A stretch of 15,061 nucleotides of DNA from Nephromyces sp. MM_2019 (GCA_015657535.1 JADHZB010001359.1:1-15061); one strand, 5' to 3'; numbered from the stretch's first letter, positions 1 to 9,866 are shown. Notes: a model not told the origin generated them from the letters alone. A program made the numbers and translations.

Positions 1-1931
1 AGGAAAGCGAGAAGGAGAGGGAGAGGAGGGAGGAAGAAAGCGAGAAGGAGAAGGAGAGGAGGGAGGAAGAAAGCGGGAAGGAGAAGGAGAGGAGGAAGGA
101 GGAAAGCGAGAAGGAGAAGGAGAGGAGGAAGGAGGAAAGCGAGAAGGAGAAGGAGAAGGAGAGGAGGAAGGAGGAAAACGAGAAGGAGAAGGAAAACAAG
201 GAAAACAAGGAAAACGAGAAGGAGAAGGAGAAGGAGAGGGAGAAGGAAAAAAAGAAGAGGGAGACGGAAAAGAAGAAAAAGAAGATGAAGAAAACGAAGA
301 GGAAGAGGAACAACGCAAAGAACTTTCTTTTCTCTCGCATCGTGAAGACAGCGATGCAGCAACTTTTACAGCTGATTTCACGTCAAATACCACTTCCTCT
401 ATAACCGATGCAAGCAGTGCGTCTTTGAGCAGCCCTGATTTAACCTCTGATGTTGGATTTTTTTCTAATTCTGACTTCAAACATCCAGGTTTTATTATAT
501 CTAGAGAACCGCACAGTCTGCCTAACTACTACTCCCGTCATAGCAGAGATGGCTACGCCTGCACACACGATGCTACCATTCCGATGGTAGGCAAGTCGGG
601 AGGAGATCAGGAGTTGCTTAAGCCTTGCATGGTTCAACTACATCATCAGCGTATGGCAGAAGATGTGTGTGTTCCCCTCTCAGGTTTGAAGTCTACCCTA
701 CAGCCTTTAAATGAGAAACTCCACCCTTTGCAGCTTAGGAGACCCTGCTCTGAGACTAGCAATAGGCAATTACAGTTGGAGGAGTGTGTGCCAAATATTG
801 GCCTTTCCTCCGATGATAAAGCTGGCGGAGTTGCTAGGAAAAAGGTGCGATTATCTGAAGAACCTCTCAATGAAAAATGCTGGCCTTTTCCTTCTTTCAT
901 TAGTTCAAATAGTGTGTGTGCAAAAGTTGGTTTAACAGAAGTGCAGGACGATGTTCTTAGCTCCGACGCATTTATGGATAAAATTACGGTTTGCAGCCTG
1001 GATAGGAAGCGTAGTATCGAAAAATCTGCTGCTTTAATGGGGGCTTATATGAAGGCGAATAATGTATCTCAAAGGGAGGAAGGTGAAGCTGTAGTTGATT
1101 ATATGAATTTTGAGAAATTCCATGCAAGAAATGATGAAGAAGCAGCTTTTCTGCCTCTCCATCCGGTGAAGGCATATTCTCTTGGCCTTACGGTCGATTA
1201 CGCTGCTTCTTCGCGCGAAGATATTGCCTGTTGTACGGATGGAAGCTTCTCTTCTTGGGATTCTGGCTTTTTTGATACTTCTTCTGTTGCTTCTTCTAAT
1301 TCTTCTTTTATTGCTTCTTTCTCTTCTTCTGCTTCTGCTTCTGTTAATGCTTCTTCTTCTTCTTCTTCTTCTTCTGCTTCTGCTAGTGCTTCTTCTTCTT
1401 TTTCTTCTGCTTCTTCTGCTGCTTCTTCTGCTGCTTATTCGCTCTCTCCTCCCTCTTCTTTGATTGCTGCAATTCCATCTGCTCCCCGCAGTACCTCAGC
1501 ATCTACTATAGAAAATCTCTCTCATGAGGGAGCCTTCGCCTCCCGTACTCTCCTATACGATCAAAAATCTGATGCCTGCTCGTCCAAAGAATCTCGCCTC
1601 TTCCAGGCTGTTAATTTGAAGGATCTTTTCTCAAATAGTACTGCCTCTGATTGCAGCAAGTCATCACTTCATCGTATAAATTCCTTCTTAAAGAGGCTTG
1701 AAGAAGCCCCTAATCACACCGAAATTGAGGAATCTGCATTGTTTGAAGACGGTAATTTAGATGAGCTTATAAAGGATATCTGGAAGTGTGTGTTGAGCTG
1801 CCTTCCTCATTCGTGGAGCTTTTTTTTAGCAGAGAAATTTGGAAAAATGTCGAATAAAAAAGAGAGACACCAACATCTCTCTCATCTTCTACGCATGCTG
1901 AAAAATTCAGCTTATAATGGGCTTTTAGGGG
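1..1931 (+). CDS. Exon A of the giant gene (5' partial)
   Basis: The frame beginning at nt 2 is open to the left edge and to the donor at 1932 (G|GTATGT). No ATG need be the start: the open stretch simply continues out of the window, and TTG at 425 is an internal leucine. In order, the exon encodes a Gly/Glu/Arg-rich 11-residue repeat, an acidic stretch (about nt 270-325), ordinary-looking sequence with an NLS-like RKKVR at about nt 836-850, a poly-Ser/Ala tract (about 1235-1460) and a helical Leu-rich segment (about 1610-1931). An in-frame GTGTGTG at 1786 followed by TTTTTTTTAG at 1829 looks like an intron, but removing it shifts the frame into a stop, so I keep it as coding. Confidence 0.75.
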
Positions 1932-4900
1932 GTATGTTATCGGCAAGAAATTGTAGTCTTCATTTTATAGTAACTGGCTTGTGTGTTTTTTTTTGGCTTT
2001 GAAGCAGAAACTCACGTTATTTATGTAAGTTTCTGCGATGTTTTCCATGAAGAACATGCGAGTAAAAAGTATAGAAAAGAGAGATTTCTTCACCACAGAG
2101 TTTTTAGGCTTTGCAAGTTTATGATCTGCTATTCTTAGAATAACAGGAAGAAGTAGTGCTCTGTATGTGTGTGCTTTTCTCTCTGGATTTTCGCCTGTAT
2201 TTCCACATTTCTGAATTTTTTGAGTATTTTGCTCTCTTGCAAAATCAGGTATGTGATGACTTCACTGAATATGGTGTATTATCGTGATGGACAGAGAAAT
2301 TCTCAACTTTGTTTTTGCTGCTTAGCTGAAGACGATGTTGAAAGGATGAAAAAGCTGCTTCAGGAGGAGTTTACTGCGTTTGCGGAAGATAAACCGAAGA
2401 AGTCAGCTGCTGAAGACTCTGGAATGCTTGAAGATGAGTCTTTATCTGATGGTTGCTTCGTTGAAGTTAGTAGTGACAGCGATTTTGATGAAGATTTCCA
2501 AACCTTCGATGCTTTATCTAAAAGAGGTAAGGGTGTGTGTGCGGGTGCTATGGTGTGTGTTGTTGCCTGGACATGTGTGCTTAGAATTGCAGATGAATAT
2601 GCACACTATTGGTTATAATTCTATTTTTTGGCTTATGAACTGCAGGCGTATTTTTCCTTAATGTTTATAGTCTGCGTGTGTCTCTTCCTTCTTGTAATCT
2701 GTGTGTGTGTGTGTGTGTATGTATAGTATTATGAGAAGGTTTTTTCATATTTTTTGTGCTTTCTTCTTTCTTGCTTCTAGCTGTAAGTCTTGTGTGTTAC
2801 TTCTTATACTACTGTGTAATCTTCCAGTCTATTATTAAGCACTTCGTTTTGCTTCTACATCATTCTGGTAAAAGTACGGTCTTTTGCATATTTTGGAATT
2901 TTGCCAGTCAGCTACTCTGAGAGGCAGAAATATCATGAAAACGAGGAGGAAGATGAAGCATTAAGGAGATCAATAGGTAAGGATTCTTTAGGCAATTCTT
3001 GGCGGTATCTTCAATGAAGCCCATTATGGATTGTATGGCTATGCAATCGTAACTGGCAGAAGCTATTTGCTTACAAAGTGCTTATGTGTGCTTTTTTTTT
3101 CTCCTCATTATTTGTTCTAAAGGGAAGTTTTTATCGCATTTATTATGTGTGTGTCCTTGGCTTCACCTTATGGTGTATATGCTTGGTAAAAACCAGCTTT
3201 GTTTGTAAGATGTAAGCCAGCTAGATATATTAGCGAAACTGGCTTGCTACTGTAGTTTTTTTGTGTGTGCCCTTTGCGTGTTTGTGCGTGTGCTTCTGCT
3301 TTTGTGCTTGTTTGTCGCTACTCTTCCCTGTTCAATAATTCACTTACATTTCCTGCATCCAAGTTATTATAGGCGTAAAATCTTTGAAATTTCACGCTTA
3401 TTCAAATGCGATTCCCTTCTACGCCTCCACAATTTTCTGCGTTAACCCTCGTGTTCAGCCTGATATTCACAAGAATTACCTCTTCTCAAGCTTATATTAG
3501 ACGTGAAAGCTTGGCTAGCTTCTCTAATGCTGTCTTCAAGCGAATTTTTGCAAACTTTTCCCCTGTTTTTATGCTTTCTTTAGAAGAATTTGATGCTCGG
3601 AGTCACGACTGGCTTGGAGAACATCTTCTTGTGGCAGATCGTCCACCTTCTTCAGTGCTTTTTTCGACTTATTTTTCTGATGATGATCAGGGTGAAGCAC
3701 TAGAGTCTACAAGTCAAAAAATATCCCATCCCCTAACTTATACTCCATCACCACTAGGGGCTATACCGGCGAACCCAGACCGACGGAAGGATAAGCACTT
3801 TGATGTTTTTGGTGAAAATTGCAGTGAATTTTGTGTTAGTGAGAGTGAATTGAAGCTGAAAAATGCTTACACACCCGCTGGTGTTGACAACCACACACGT
3901 GGATCTCAGAGTATAAGCGATGAATCACTAGTTTTCGACAGCCTAGACACAAATCCGCAGTTTTCATCTCACACAGTCATGCATGCATCTTCTACTATTA
4001 TAAGACCTGAAGCTTTGAATTCCTCAAAAAATGTGGATTGGAATGAAATCTCCCCTTTTTCCTTCAATTTGTGCAAAAAAGATATAATCGCCGGAGGTGA
4101 TGAAGAGGAGGAAGGTAGTTTTCCAACTTTTTCACATCCTGATGTGGATATTTCGCACTTTTTTGAGAATTTTACCTACTCAAATGGTGAGAAGAATGAT
4201 ATTGTGGAGGATTTTCTCCCTTTTAAGGATCTCATATCCCACTATATTATAGGTGAAAGACCCCCTCATTTTGCTGCTGCTCTTTGTGCCTCTTCATCTT
4301 TGAAGAATGATGCAACACGCAATATTTCAAATCTGGGAAACGCGAAAGTTAATGGCAAAAGAAAGATATTGAGGTCTGGCAGTAGTGGAAATGTAGGCAA
4401 AGAGGGCAGTGACAACAGCAGTGATTTGTTTACCGAAGGAATGGAGTTTTTTCCACCTCTTCCTCGCTTGCAAAGAGTCAGTTTTCCAGCCGAAACATGG
4501 AATTTTCAAGCTGATTCCGCTGGTTTGAAGAAGTTTTGTAATAAACCAGTAGTTGCCCGCTTCACCTCTTCTCGAGAAAAATCACGGTTTGAATGCTACG
4601 CCATCGCTGCTAATGATCTTCAAATTTACCAGCAGTATGCACTACGTCAAGTCAGCTTTATGAAGAAGCTAGCTCGGGGTCTGGAAAAGAAGGATGTTAT
4701 CGGATTATCTTCTTCCCAGCAGCTATCAGAAGGAGAGGGGGATAAGGAAGATGCGCGAAAGGAGGTGAGTGGCCATCAGAGGCCGTTCTCTGCTAACGAG
4801 CAATCGCTGGTCCCCCCCCTTAAAAGCAGAAGAAAATCTTCGGGAATCAACACACAGGATTGGCTTTTGATAATTCCTCCTTACCCGTCTCGTATTGCTC

Positions 4901-7900
4901 ATCATTCTGATCATTCTCCTCTTCATTCTCATAGTCCTCCTCGTCCACCTCACAATGAACGCATTAGTAAAAAGCACATAGCTACTGGCGACTCTGCTTC
5001 TGCTTCGATCTCAACTTCTGAATCTTCTGACAAGTCTGAACTACTAAGCTACCCATCACCGCCCAACATTCCGCTGCATCAAACCACCACGGATCATCGC
5101 AGCAGCGTCAATCTCCGTGGAGGAAAAGATTTCAGAGAAGAGCAGCGCCCTTCTGAGAATGTTTCCATCAAGAAGAAACCCTCTTTGCGATTTCAAAACC
5201 CGCGTGTAAAACCGGGTTTAATGCTATCTTCAGAACGGCTTCGTCCTTCGAAGCGGAAATCGTCGGTTCAGGCCCTAAAAAGTAGCTCTTTTTCACTGGT
5301 TAATAGTTTGGAGGAGTGGAGGAAGGAGGCAGATTCATCAGTGAATGAATACAACTCATCTATAACAAAAAAGTCGCATCATTCCGCACTTTTTTCTGAT
5401 ACAAACCGCGAAAGTGGGAGTAATCCGAGAGTTGATGCTTCATCCGAAAGGGGGCGCTTCTTTGAACTCTCTGAAAGTGATGAAGATACGTTTTGGCGAA
5501 AGAAAGCGAATTTATGCAGAAATTTGAGGTATTTACAGAAGCTGAACCTTCCTTCAGTTAAAGACAATGAGGGTCTCAGTTGTATTCGGGGTGATCCAAG
5601 TCCTCCCCAGGAGACTGCTGAAAATGGTATGCATTCTTCGGATCGTAGTGCCACACGTGTGTGGTATGGCCGTAATGAAGCAGGTGATGCCGCTATCAAC
5701 AAGAAGAGTACTGAGCATAGGGATGAGCTGTTTAGCAGCCCTACCGACAAGCAGTGTTTGGTGATCGCTTCAGAAGAGGAAGTTGAGGGAGATATTTTGG
5801 AAAGCGGTGGGGAGGGAGATATATCAGGAAGTGGTGAAGAGGGAGATATATCAGGAGGTATTGGGAAGGAAAGAACATCAAGAAAAAGTGAAAAGGAAAA
5901 GCCATCAAGAAAAGGTAAAGAGGAGCTTCCTCAGAATGAAAAAGCCTTTTACTCGCTGTTTTCTAGTAGCTCTTCTGAAGATTGTTACTTGACTAAAGCG
6001 AAGCAAAAATTGCCATTTGATTGCACGGCAAATCGAATTCAAGAAAGGGGAATTAAAGGACGACTTTCTCATGAAAAATCATATACAAAAAAGGCCCAAA
6101 ATTTCAACGTCTCGGGAAAAAAACGCACTCCAGGGCTGGTTTTTAGCGACTATACTTCAGAGGCCGATGATAAGCAGAACTTTGTCGTTGATTCTATGGG
6201 AAGTTTTATATTGCAAAAGCAGCAGTTTGGGGGAAGTAAAACATTTCTTGCTTCTGAGCCACAAGTATCGGCAAAGTATCTGTCAGCGTTCAATTTTTGC
6301 CCAAATCAAGGGTTTCATAGTATGCCTATACCAGCAGATGACTTCAATATGAAATCAAGCAGAGATACCAGAATATCTTCATCTATAGGAAGTGGCATTA
6401 AATCTATCAGTAATACGAATTCTTTAGGTACTACTGATGAAAGTACTGCTTCTTCGCGAAAGCAATCGTCAAACACTAGCAGCTTGAGCGCCCTGCCTGG
6501 AGCTAGAAATGCCTCAAAATCTTCGACTGCCGAGTTTCTATCAAATGCCCGAAGTCTAGCCCCTGCTTTCTATGGGAGTGCTTCCTCCACGGAGTCTTCA
6601 GCATCCAATAATGCTCGATTTTCTAGCTCTGCTGTTAGCAATGGGAATTTGTTTAGTTCTCGCAGCACCAATTTTTCTAGTTCTACTAAAGTTGCCGTTA
6701 ATACTAAGCCATCTCTGATCAAGCCTACTTCTCCTTTTCCTAAATCATCTGGTAAACCACACTTACCTAGTGCCGATGCAGCTGCTGCATCCCTCAGCTT
6801 CATTCACTTATCGCCACTTTTTCGAAAAGCATCGTGTAAATTCCCTTCTCCCCCCGTTGCAACTCTACCTACGAACAAAGCATCTTCACTGAAAGACAAG
6901 GTGAAGACAATCAATTCTAACCCCCTAGCAGCAGTGCATACTTCAAAGCCTTCTGCTTCCTTCACGAAAGTCGCTGCACAGAATCTTCAAAAAATGGTTT
7001 TAGAAGATTGCGCTGCCAGCGTATCAAATCCTGCCGCAATGCCTTCTCTTGCAGGTAGCTATCATCATATAAATCCCCCCCCCATTATCACACACGCGCC
7101 TCTTTCTACGCAGTCCATTGCTAAACCTATCCTCGAAATGGTGGCGAGTCCAGCAAATAGACTTGCCACTACAGATCTTCATCTAAACGGAAGTGCGAGC
7201 GAGCCTAATAGAACTCATGCTATCACTGAGTGTATAATAATTGATGAATATTCAGATGAGGAAAGTCCGAGGATGGAAGCTACTGTCTCGACACAGCAGC
7301 CGAAATTAGCTGCTCCTGCTAAGGAAATGTTATTTGAAGATTTAAGGAAAACTCCTTTTGGGGGGGGTGGTGCGATAAGGTCTGAGCATGTTTCTTCCTC
7401 CTCTTCATCCGTGTTAGAGACGCACAATATGGGGCATGATGTGGAGGTTGTTTTTCCGTTGTTGAAAGAGTCTGTTCCAAACCGATTTTTTTTTTGTGAT
7501 TCCACGAATTTTAGCAGTTCTTCATGTTCTGCATCCGCTCGTATGCCGGTCAGTGAAGGAGGCTGCGAGTTTCATTATAATGGCACACGCAGCAGTTTAA
7601 TTGGACTGAAATTTCCCTCCATTTCAGCGGCAAACCGGAATTACGGGAGGAGCTCTCACTCGGGAGAAGGAGGAGGAAGAGGTTTGCTCCCTTTAGCAAT
7701 GGACTCTTGCACTACTTTATCAGCACACAAAGAAGGTTTTATCGGTTCAATTTACACCAATGATGTGAGATTTTCGTTGGACGAAGCAAGAAAGGAATCG
7801 TCTGGGGTGAACACTGAGGCAGAGTCGGCAGATTGTGGTATTACCAGCTTCAGTCGCATCGATTCGAACAAAGCTGATTTTAATCCAGGCACAGCGGTTC

Positions 7901-9806
7901 CGCTGATGATTCAACGCGCACATGAAGAAGCAGGAAGAAGTAATGCTCGCTTTCTCTCAATTCCACAAGAAGCTCCAAGGCTGGGTTTACCGAAGGAAAG
8001 ATTGGGGAAGGACTCCTTCACACTCTTTGAGCCGCCTGCTGCGATTGCACGTGACTGTGCGAAGTCCCGATCTTTAGGCTCTTCATCTATTCCCCCTTTT
8101 ACCACACGAGTATCGCTTTCTGATATTGTTGATGAAGCCGCAATCAATAATGTGACCGGGTGTTCATCATCTAAGGATGATAGAGCTGGCAATGAAAAAC
8201 TTTCGAAAAATCCTGTCGAAATTGCCGTTATGGGAAAGGATTGTGAGTCTAATACATTGGGAGCCACTGCCTGTGAAGCATACATAACGGGAGAGGCCAA
8301 GCGAAGATGCTCAATGGAGCTTGAGAAAAGGTTTATAGAGCATATCTGCAAGTCTAAAAATATTTCCTTTATAGAAACTCACGATAACCTAAGATTACAA
8401 AGAAAAAAGGGCTTTTCCGAGATGCCTCAAAGTTCCGTAGCTAATGGTCTAGCAGCACAACGTATGTTCTTCAGTGGAAGTTTTTGGTGATTTTTCAGAG
8501 GGAAGAGCTACTATACATGGGTAGTAGCAAGGGAGCAGCAAACCTTGAAAATTTGTGTTTTTTTCCTTCATTAGATGCTTTTGCGTATTGCAAAATCCTG
8601 CAGCTAAAGTTGAACGTAACGGGCTCTTTTTGTGGAAAGAATAGTAACTTTGTACCGTTATGCTTTGAGTCAAACATAGGCTTTCTTATGTGTGTGCGAG
8701 ACTTTTTCTAGTCCGATTAAGCTTTCGCATTTGTGTGTGAGATTGTTTCTAATCTTATTAAGCTTTTGTGTGTGAGATTGTTTCTAATCTTTTTAAGCTT
8801 TTGTGTGTGTTAGACTTGCTACCCTACTTTTCCTCTTTATTCCCAAAAAGAGCAATCATAGATGAAACATAAAAAATCACTAAAAAAGGGTTTTTGAGAG
8901 TTTCTGAAACAATTTCAAAGGAATTTTCATGCTTTGAATCGCCGTTTTTGCGCAGTCTTTTTTCCCATTTTTATGTTGAGCTTCTGATGATTCAGTGTGT
9001 GAGCTTGAAGATTTTGGAAAATACTTCTCCATGCAGGCTGATTGTAAGACTTCAGGCTAATTGAGCACGTTTCAGCTTGTTTTTGTCCGATTGTAGCATC
9101 AAAAAGTATGATAATGTAGAAATGATTTTCTGGAGCTTTTAGTAATTTAGATAGAAATCATGGAGTACAGTTTATGAACCTTGTAGAAAAAAGGAGTCCT
9201 GAATCCAGCGGCTGATGCGGGTTTGAGCCATCATGTTTCACGCTGATTATGCATTTCTTGTGTGCATGATACTATCAATCAAACTTGAAAAAAAAATATT
9301 ATTACATGTTGATAAGTTGCCTGCTGCCGCTTTTTTGGCGAGACAAAAGGCTTGAATTTGAGATCGATTGACATTTTTGAACTTTTCTTTCTTCAGCTTC
9401 TCTGAATCAAGTATCTGAGAATCCAAGCTCCCCATCCCCTCACCTAATGCAGCCTTCTTGCCAGGATACACGACTTGAGGCAGGGAGCAATCCATTGGAG
9501 GTTGAGTTGCTACACGCTGGGCGTCCATCGTATTCGTGTCTCAAAAACAAAAAAGAGTCTGCAAAAGAACCAACTGATACCACTTCATTGCTCCACGAAA
9601 GTGAAGCAAAACATCAGAAAAGTAAACATTGCAGTCCTGAGGATACCAGTGGTAGTGATTTGGGCTATTTAAACGAGGTATCACAGGAAAATTGGGGTGA
9701 AATTGATGCAACTCAGGTTATTGACGCAAGTTCGTTCTTAGGGTCAGAGATTCCAATCTTTGATGAAGGTGTTGAAGTAAGCTCCGATGATGAGGACCCT
9801 ATTTAG
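1..9806 (+). CDS. Giant Ser-rich disordered protein, five exons visible, 5' end outside window
   Basis: I join nt 2-1931, 2326-2526, 2908-2976, 3584-8461 and 9397-9806, which gives 2,495 codons and a TAG stop. Every intron is phase 1 and the reading frame is kept at all four junctions, which is the main support for the model. The start codon lies upstream: the frame is open to the window edge. I recognise no enzyme domain. The protein is Ser/Lys/Glu-rich with low-complexity repeats, basic NLS-like clusters (about residue 279, RKKVR; several K/R runs in exon 4) and SUMO-interacting-motif-like patches: FVEVSSDSDFDED (about 688-700), LVIASEEEVEGD (about 1459-1470), IIIDEYSDEE (about 1951-1960) and VEVSSDDED near the C-terminus. 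This suggests a nuclear SUMO/ubiquitin-linked scaffold, which is inference from short motifs only. Residue numbers count from nt 2. Confidence 0.75.
4..174 (+). repeat. 33-bp tandem repeat (11-residue) at window edge
   Basis: Units begin at 4, 37, 70, 103 and 136. The first four are 33 bp and the fifth is 39 bp; a degenerate AACGAGAAGGAG-type continuation runs to about 250. All are multiples of three, so the frame is kept. In the nt-2 frame the units read as Gly/Lys/Arg/Glu repeats. Two of the unit differences (nt 19 versus 52, and the A/G in the CGA/CGG codon at nt 76) fall at third positions and are silent only in this frame, which supports it as the coding frame. Confidence 0.8.
1235..1460 (+). 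repeat. Poly-Ser/Ala tract, TTCT/GCT codon repeat
   Basis: Runs of TCT and GCT codons encode long Ser and Ser-Ala stretches, with the purest part at about 1318-1435. On the + strand this is a polypyrimidine (CTT)n-type tract. It also creates Leu-rich open frames in the other reading frames, which I ignore. Confidence 0.85.
1932..2325 (+). other. Intron 1 (394 bp, phase 1)
   Basis: Donor GTATGT at 1932 and acceptor TTTTTGCTGCTTAG ending at 2325. The exon ends with one base of a Gly/Ala codon and the next exon supplies two bases (G+CT, Ala), giving continuous sequence LLG-A-EDDVERMKK. The exon A frame hits a stop at 2000-2002 if it is not spliced. Confidence 0.75.
2326..2526 (+). CDS. Exon B of the giant gene
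   Basis: This is a 201-bp symmetric phase 1-1 exon of 67 codons. It encodes an amphipathic start (AEDDVERMKKLLQEEF), then a Lys/Glu stretch and the patch CFVEVSSDSDFDEDF at about nt 2454-2498. That patch has the layout of a phospho-dependent SUMO-interacting motif: a short beta-branched hydrophobic core followed by Ser/Asp. The donor is G|GTAAGG at 2527. Read-through into the intron gives a Val/Cys-rich run from the TGTG tract and then a stop, which supports splicing here. Confidence 0.75.
2527..2907 (+). other. Intron 2 (381 bp, phase 1) with (GT)9 tract
   Basis: Donor GTAAGG at 2527; acceptor TTTTGGAATTTTGCCAG ends at 2907. The sense strand is rich in TGTG, including a perfect (GT)9 run at 2701-2718. 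The joined codon is G+TC (Val). Confidence 0.65.
2701..2718 (+). repeat. (GT)9 microsatellite in intron 2
   Basis: A perfect dinucleotide run of nine GT units, followed by ATGTATAG. Confidence 0.9.
2908..2976 (+). CDS. Exon C: 69-bp microexon-like exon, acidic/helical
   Basis: This small exon adds 23 codons, in phase 1-1. It encodes SYSERQKYHENEEEDEALRR and ends in Ser-Ile before the donor G|GTAAGG at 2977. The ending acidic helix plus the first residues of the next exon make ENEEEDEALRRSIEEF. That resembles a ubiquitin-interacting motif in having an acidic run, then A-x-x-x-S-x-x-E, but it lacks the usual hydrophobic residue three positions before the alanine. The exon is supported by its splice borders and frame continuity only; because it is symmetric, skipping it would leave the protein in frame. 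Confidence 0.6.
2977..3583 (+). other. Intron 3 (607 bp, phase 1), two possible acceptors
   Basis: Donor GTAAGG at 2977. The preferred acceptor ends at 3583 (CCCCTGTTTTTATGCTTTCTTTAG), with a long pyrimidine tract. A second frame-compatible acceptor ends at 3490 (ATTACCTCTTCTCAAG) and would add 31 codons to exon D, all open. The 3' half carries TGTG runs at about 3145 and 3261. I prefer the 3583 site for its tract and for the protein it produces. Confidence 0.6.
3584..8461 (+). CDS. Exon D: 4.9-kb main exon of the giant gene
   Basis: This exon is 4,878 bp in phase 1-1 and encodes 1,626 codons. The open frame reaches up to 3406 because the 3' part of intron 3 happens to lack stops. The protein is hydrophilic and Ser-rich, with Ser-Asp-Asp and Ser-Glu-Asp sites typical of CK2 targets. 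Notable parts are a more ordered, helical region at about nt 4440-4720; Pro/His/Ser-rich sequence at about 4860-5060; an acidic SIM-like patch at 5758-5793; five 9-residue repeats at 5788-5922; long Ser/Ala/Asn sequence at about 6340-6700; and the strongest SIM-like core, CIIIDEYSDEES, at 7231-7266. I see no catalytic or metal-binding motif. The donor C|GTATGT at 8462 ends it; otherwise the frame would stop at 8488-8490. Confidence 0.75.
5788..5922 (+). repeat. Five 27-bp (9-residue) tandem repeats in exon D
   Basis: Units start at 5788, 5815, 5842, 5869 and 5896. They read GDILESGGE, GDISGSGEE, GDISGGIGK, ERTSRKSEK and EKPSRKGKE. The first three are acidic and Gly-rich, the last two basic. 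The DNA still aligns (ATATCAGGA, ACATCAAGA, CCATCAAGA), so the charge switch seems to have arisen largely by G-to-A changes inside one array. Confidence 0.75.
8689..8819 (+). repeat. 35-bp tandem repeat with small hairpins, intron 4
   Basis: Units start at 8689 (43 bp, diverged), 8732 and 8767 (35 bp, nearly identical), with a partial fourth at 8802. Each full unit has TGTGTGTG, then a short stem with a 6-nt loop, then TTAAGCTTT. The stem is AGATT/AATCT in units 2 and 3 and GACT/AGTC in unit 1. Confidence 0.85.
8892..8956 (+). repeat. Diverged dispersed repeat, copy 1 (intron 4)
   Basis: Two shared 12-mers, TTTTGAGAGTTT (8892) and TTTTTGCGCAGT (8945), occur again at 10181 and 10233 in the same order and strand, with nearly equal spacing (53 versus 52 bp). 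The sequence between them is only loosely alike. Confidence 0.45.
9397..9806 (+). CDS. Exon E: last exon, ends in a SIM-like C-terminus
   Basis: This 410-bp exon runs from a strong acceptor to TAG at 9804-9806. The frame is open from the first base, 50 bp before its first ATG (9447), as expected for an internal start of coding by splicing. It encodes Ser/Glu/Lys-rich sequence and ends IPIFDEGVEVSSDDEDPI. The hydrophobic VEV core followed by SSDDED is a classic SUMO-interacting-motif layout at the very C-terminus. The same VEVSSD string occurs in exon B, which supports both exons belonging to one protein. Confidence 0.7.
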
Positions 9807-9866
9807 GCTGCTGGTCGGCCTATTAGTTAGTAGTAATTTTACCATTTTAATCAAGGAAGATATTCC

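Larger units (their letters stand above)
8462..9396 (+). other. Intron 4 (935 bp, phase 1)
   Basis: Donor GTATGT at 8462; acceptor TTGAACTTTTCTTTCTTCAG ends at 9396 and has the best pyrimidine tract in the window. The joined codon is C+CT (Pro). The intron contains a 35-bp tandem repeat with hairpins (8689-8819) and one copy of a diverged dispersed repeat (about 8892-8956). Small ORFs inside it have no support. Confidence 0.65.

Noticed and set aside
425..427. TTG as a start codon of the first gene
   Set aside because: The frame is open all the way to the left edge; a TTG start in a eukaryotic gene inside an open frame has no support.
1182..1463. Leucine-rich 93-codon plus-strand frame
   Set aside because: It is the out-of-frame reading of the CTT/GCT repeat that encodes the Ser tract of exon A.
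1786..1829. GTGTGTG...TTTTTTTTAG as a 44-bp intron in exon A
   Set aside because: Removing it shifts the frame into a stop within a few codons, while keeping it leaves a continuous frame.
3263..3445. 60-codon plus-strand frame in intron 3
   Set aside because: Cys/Val/Leu-rich product of the TGTG tract; it overlaps the intron and its end runs out of frame with exon D.
6570..7505. Minus-strand frames opposite exon D (77 and 96 codons)
   Set aside because: Mirror frames of Ser-rich coding sequence (AGC/TCT read backwards) with no independent support.
8462..8490. Exon D ending at its own TGA (8488-8490) as the true C-terminus
   Set aside because: Not excluded, but the donor at 8462 joins in phase to a strong acceptor and an open exon repeating the VEVSSD patch, which is better explained by splicing.
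8484..8711. ORFs on both strands just after exon D
   Set aside because: They lie in intron 4 between a good donor and a good acceptor, and have no recognisable content.
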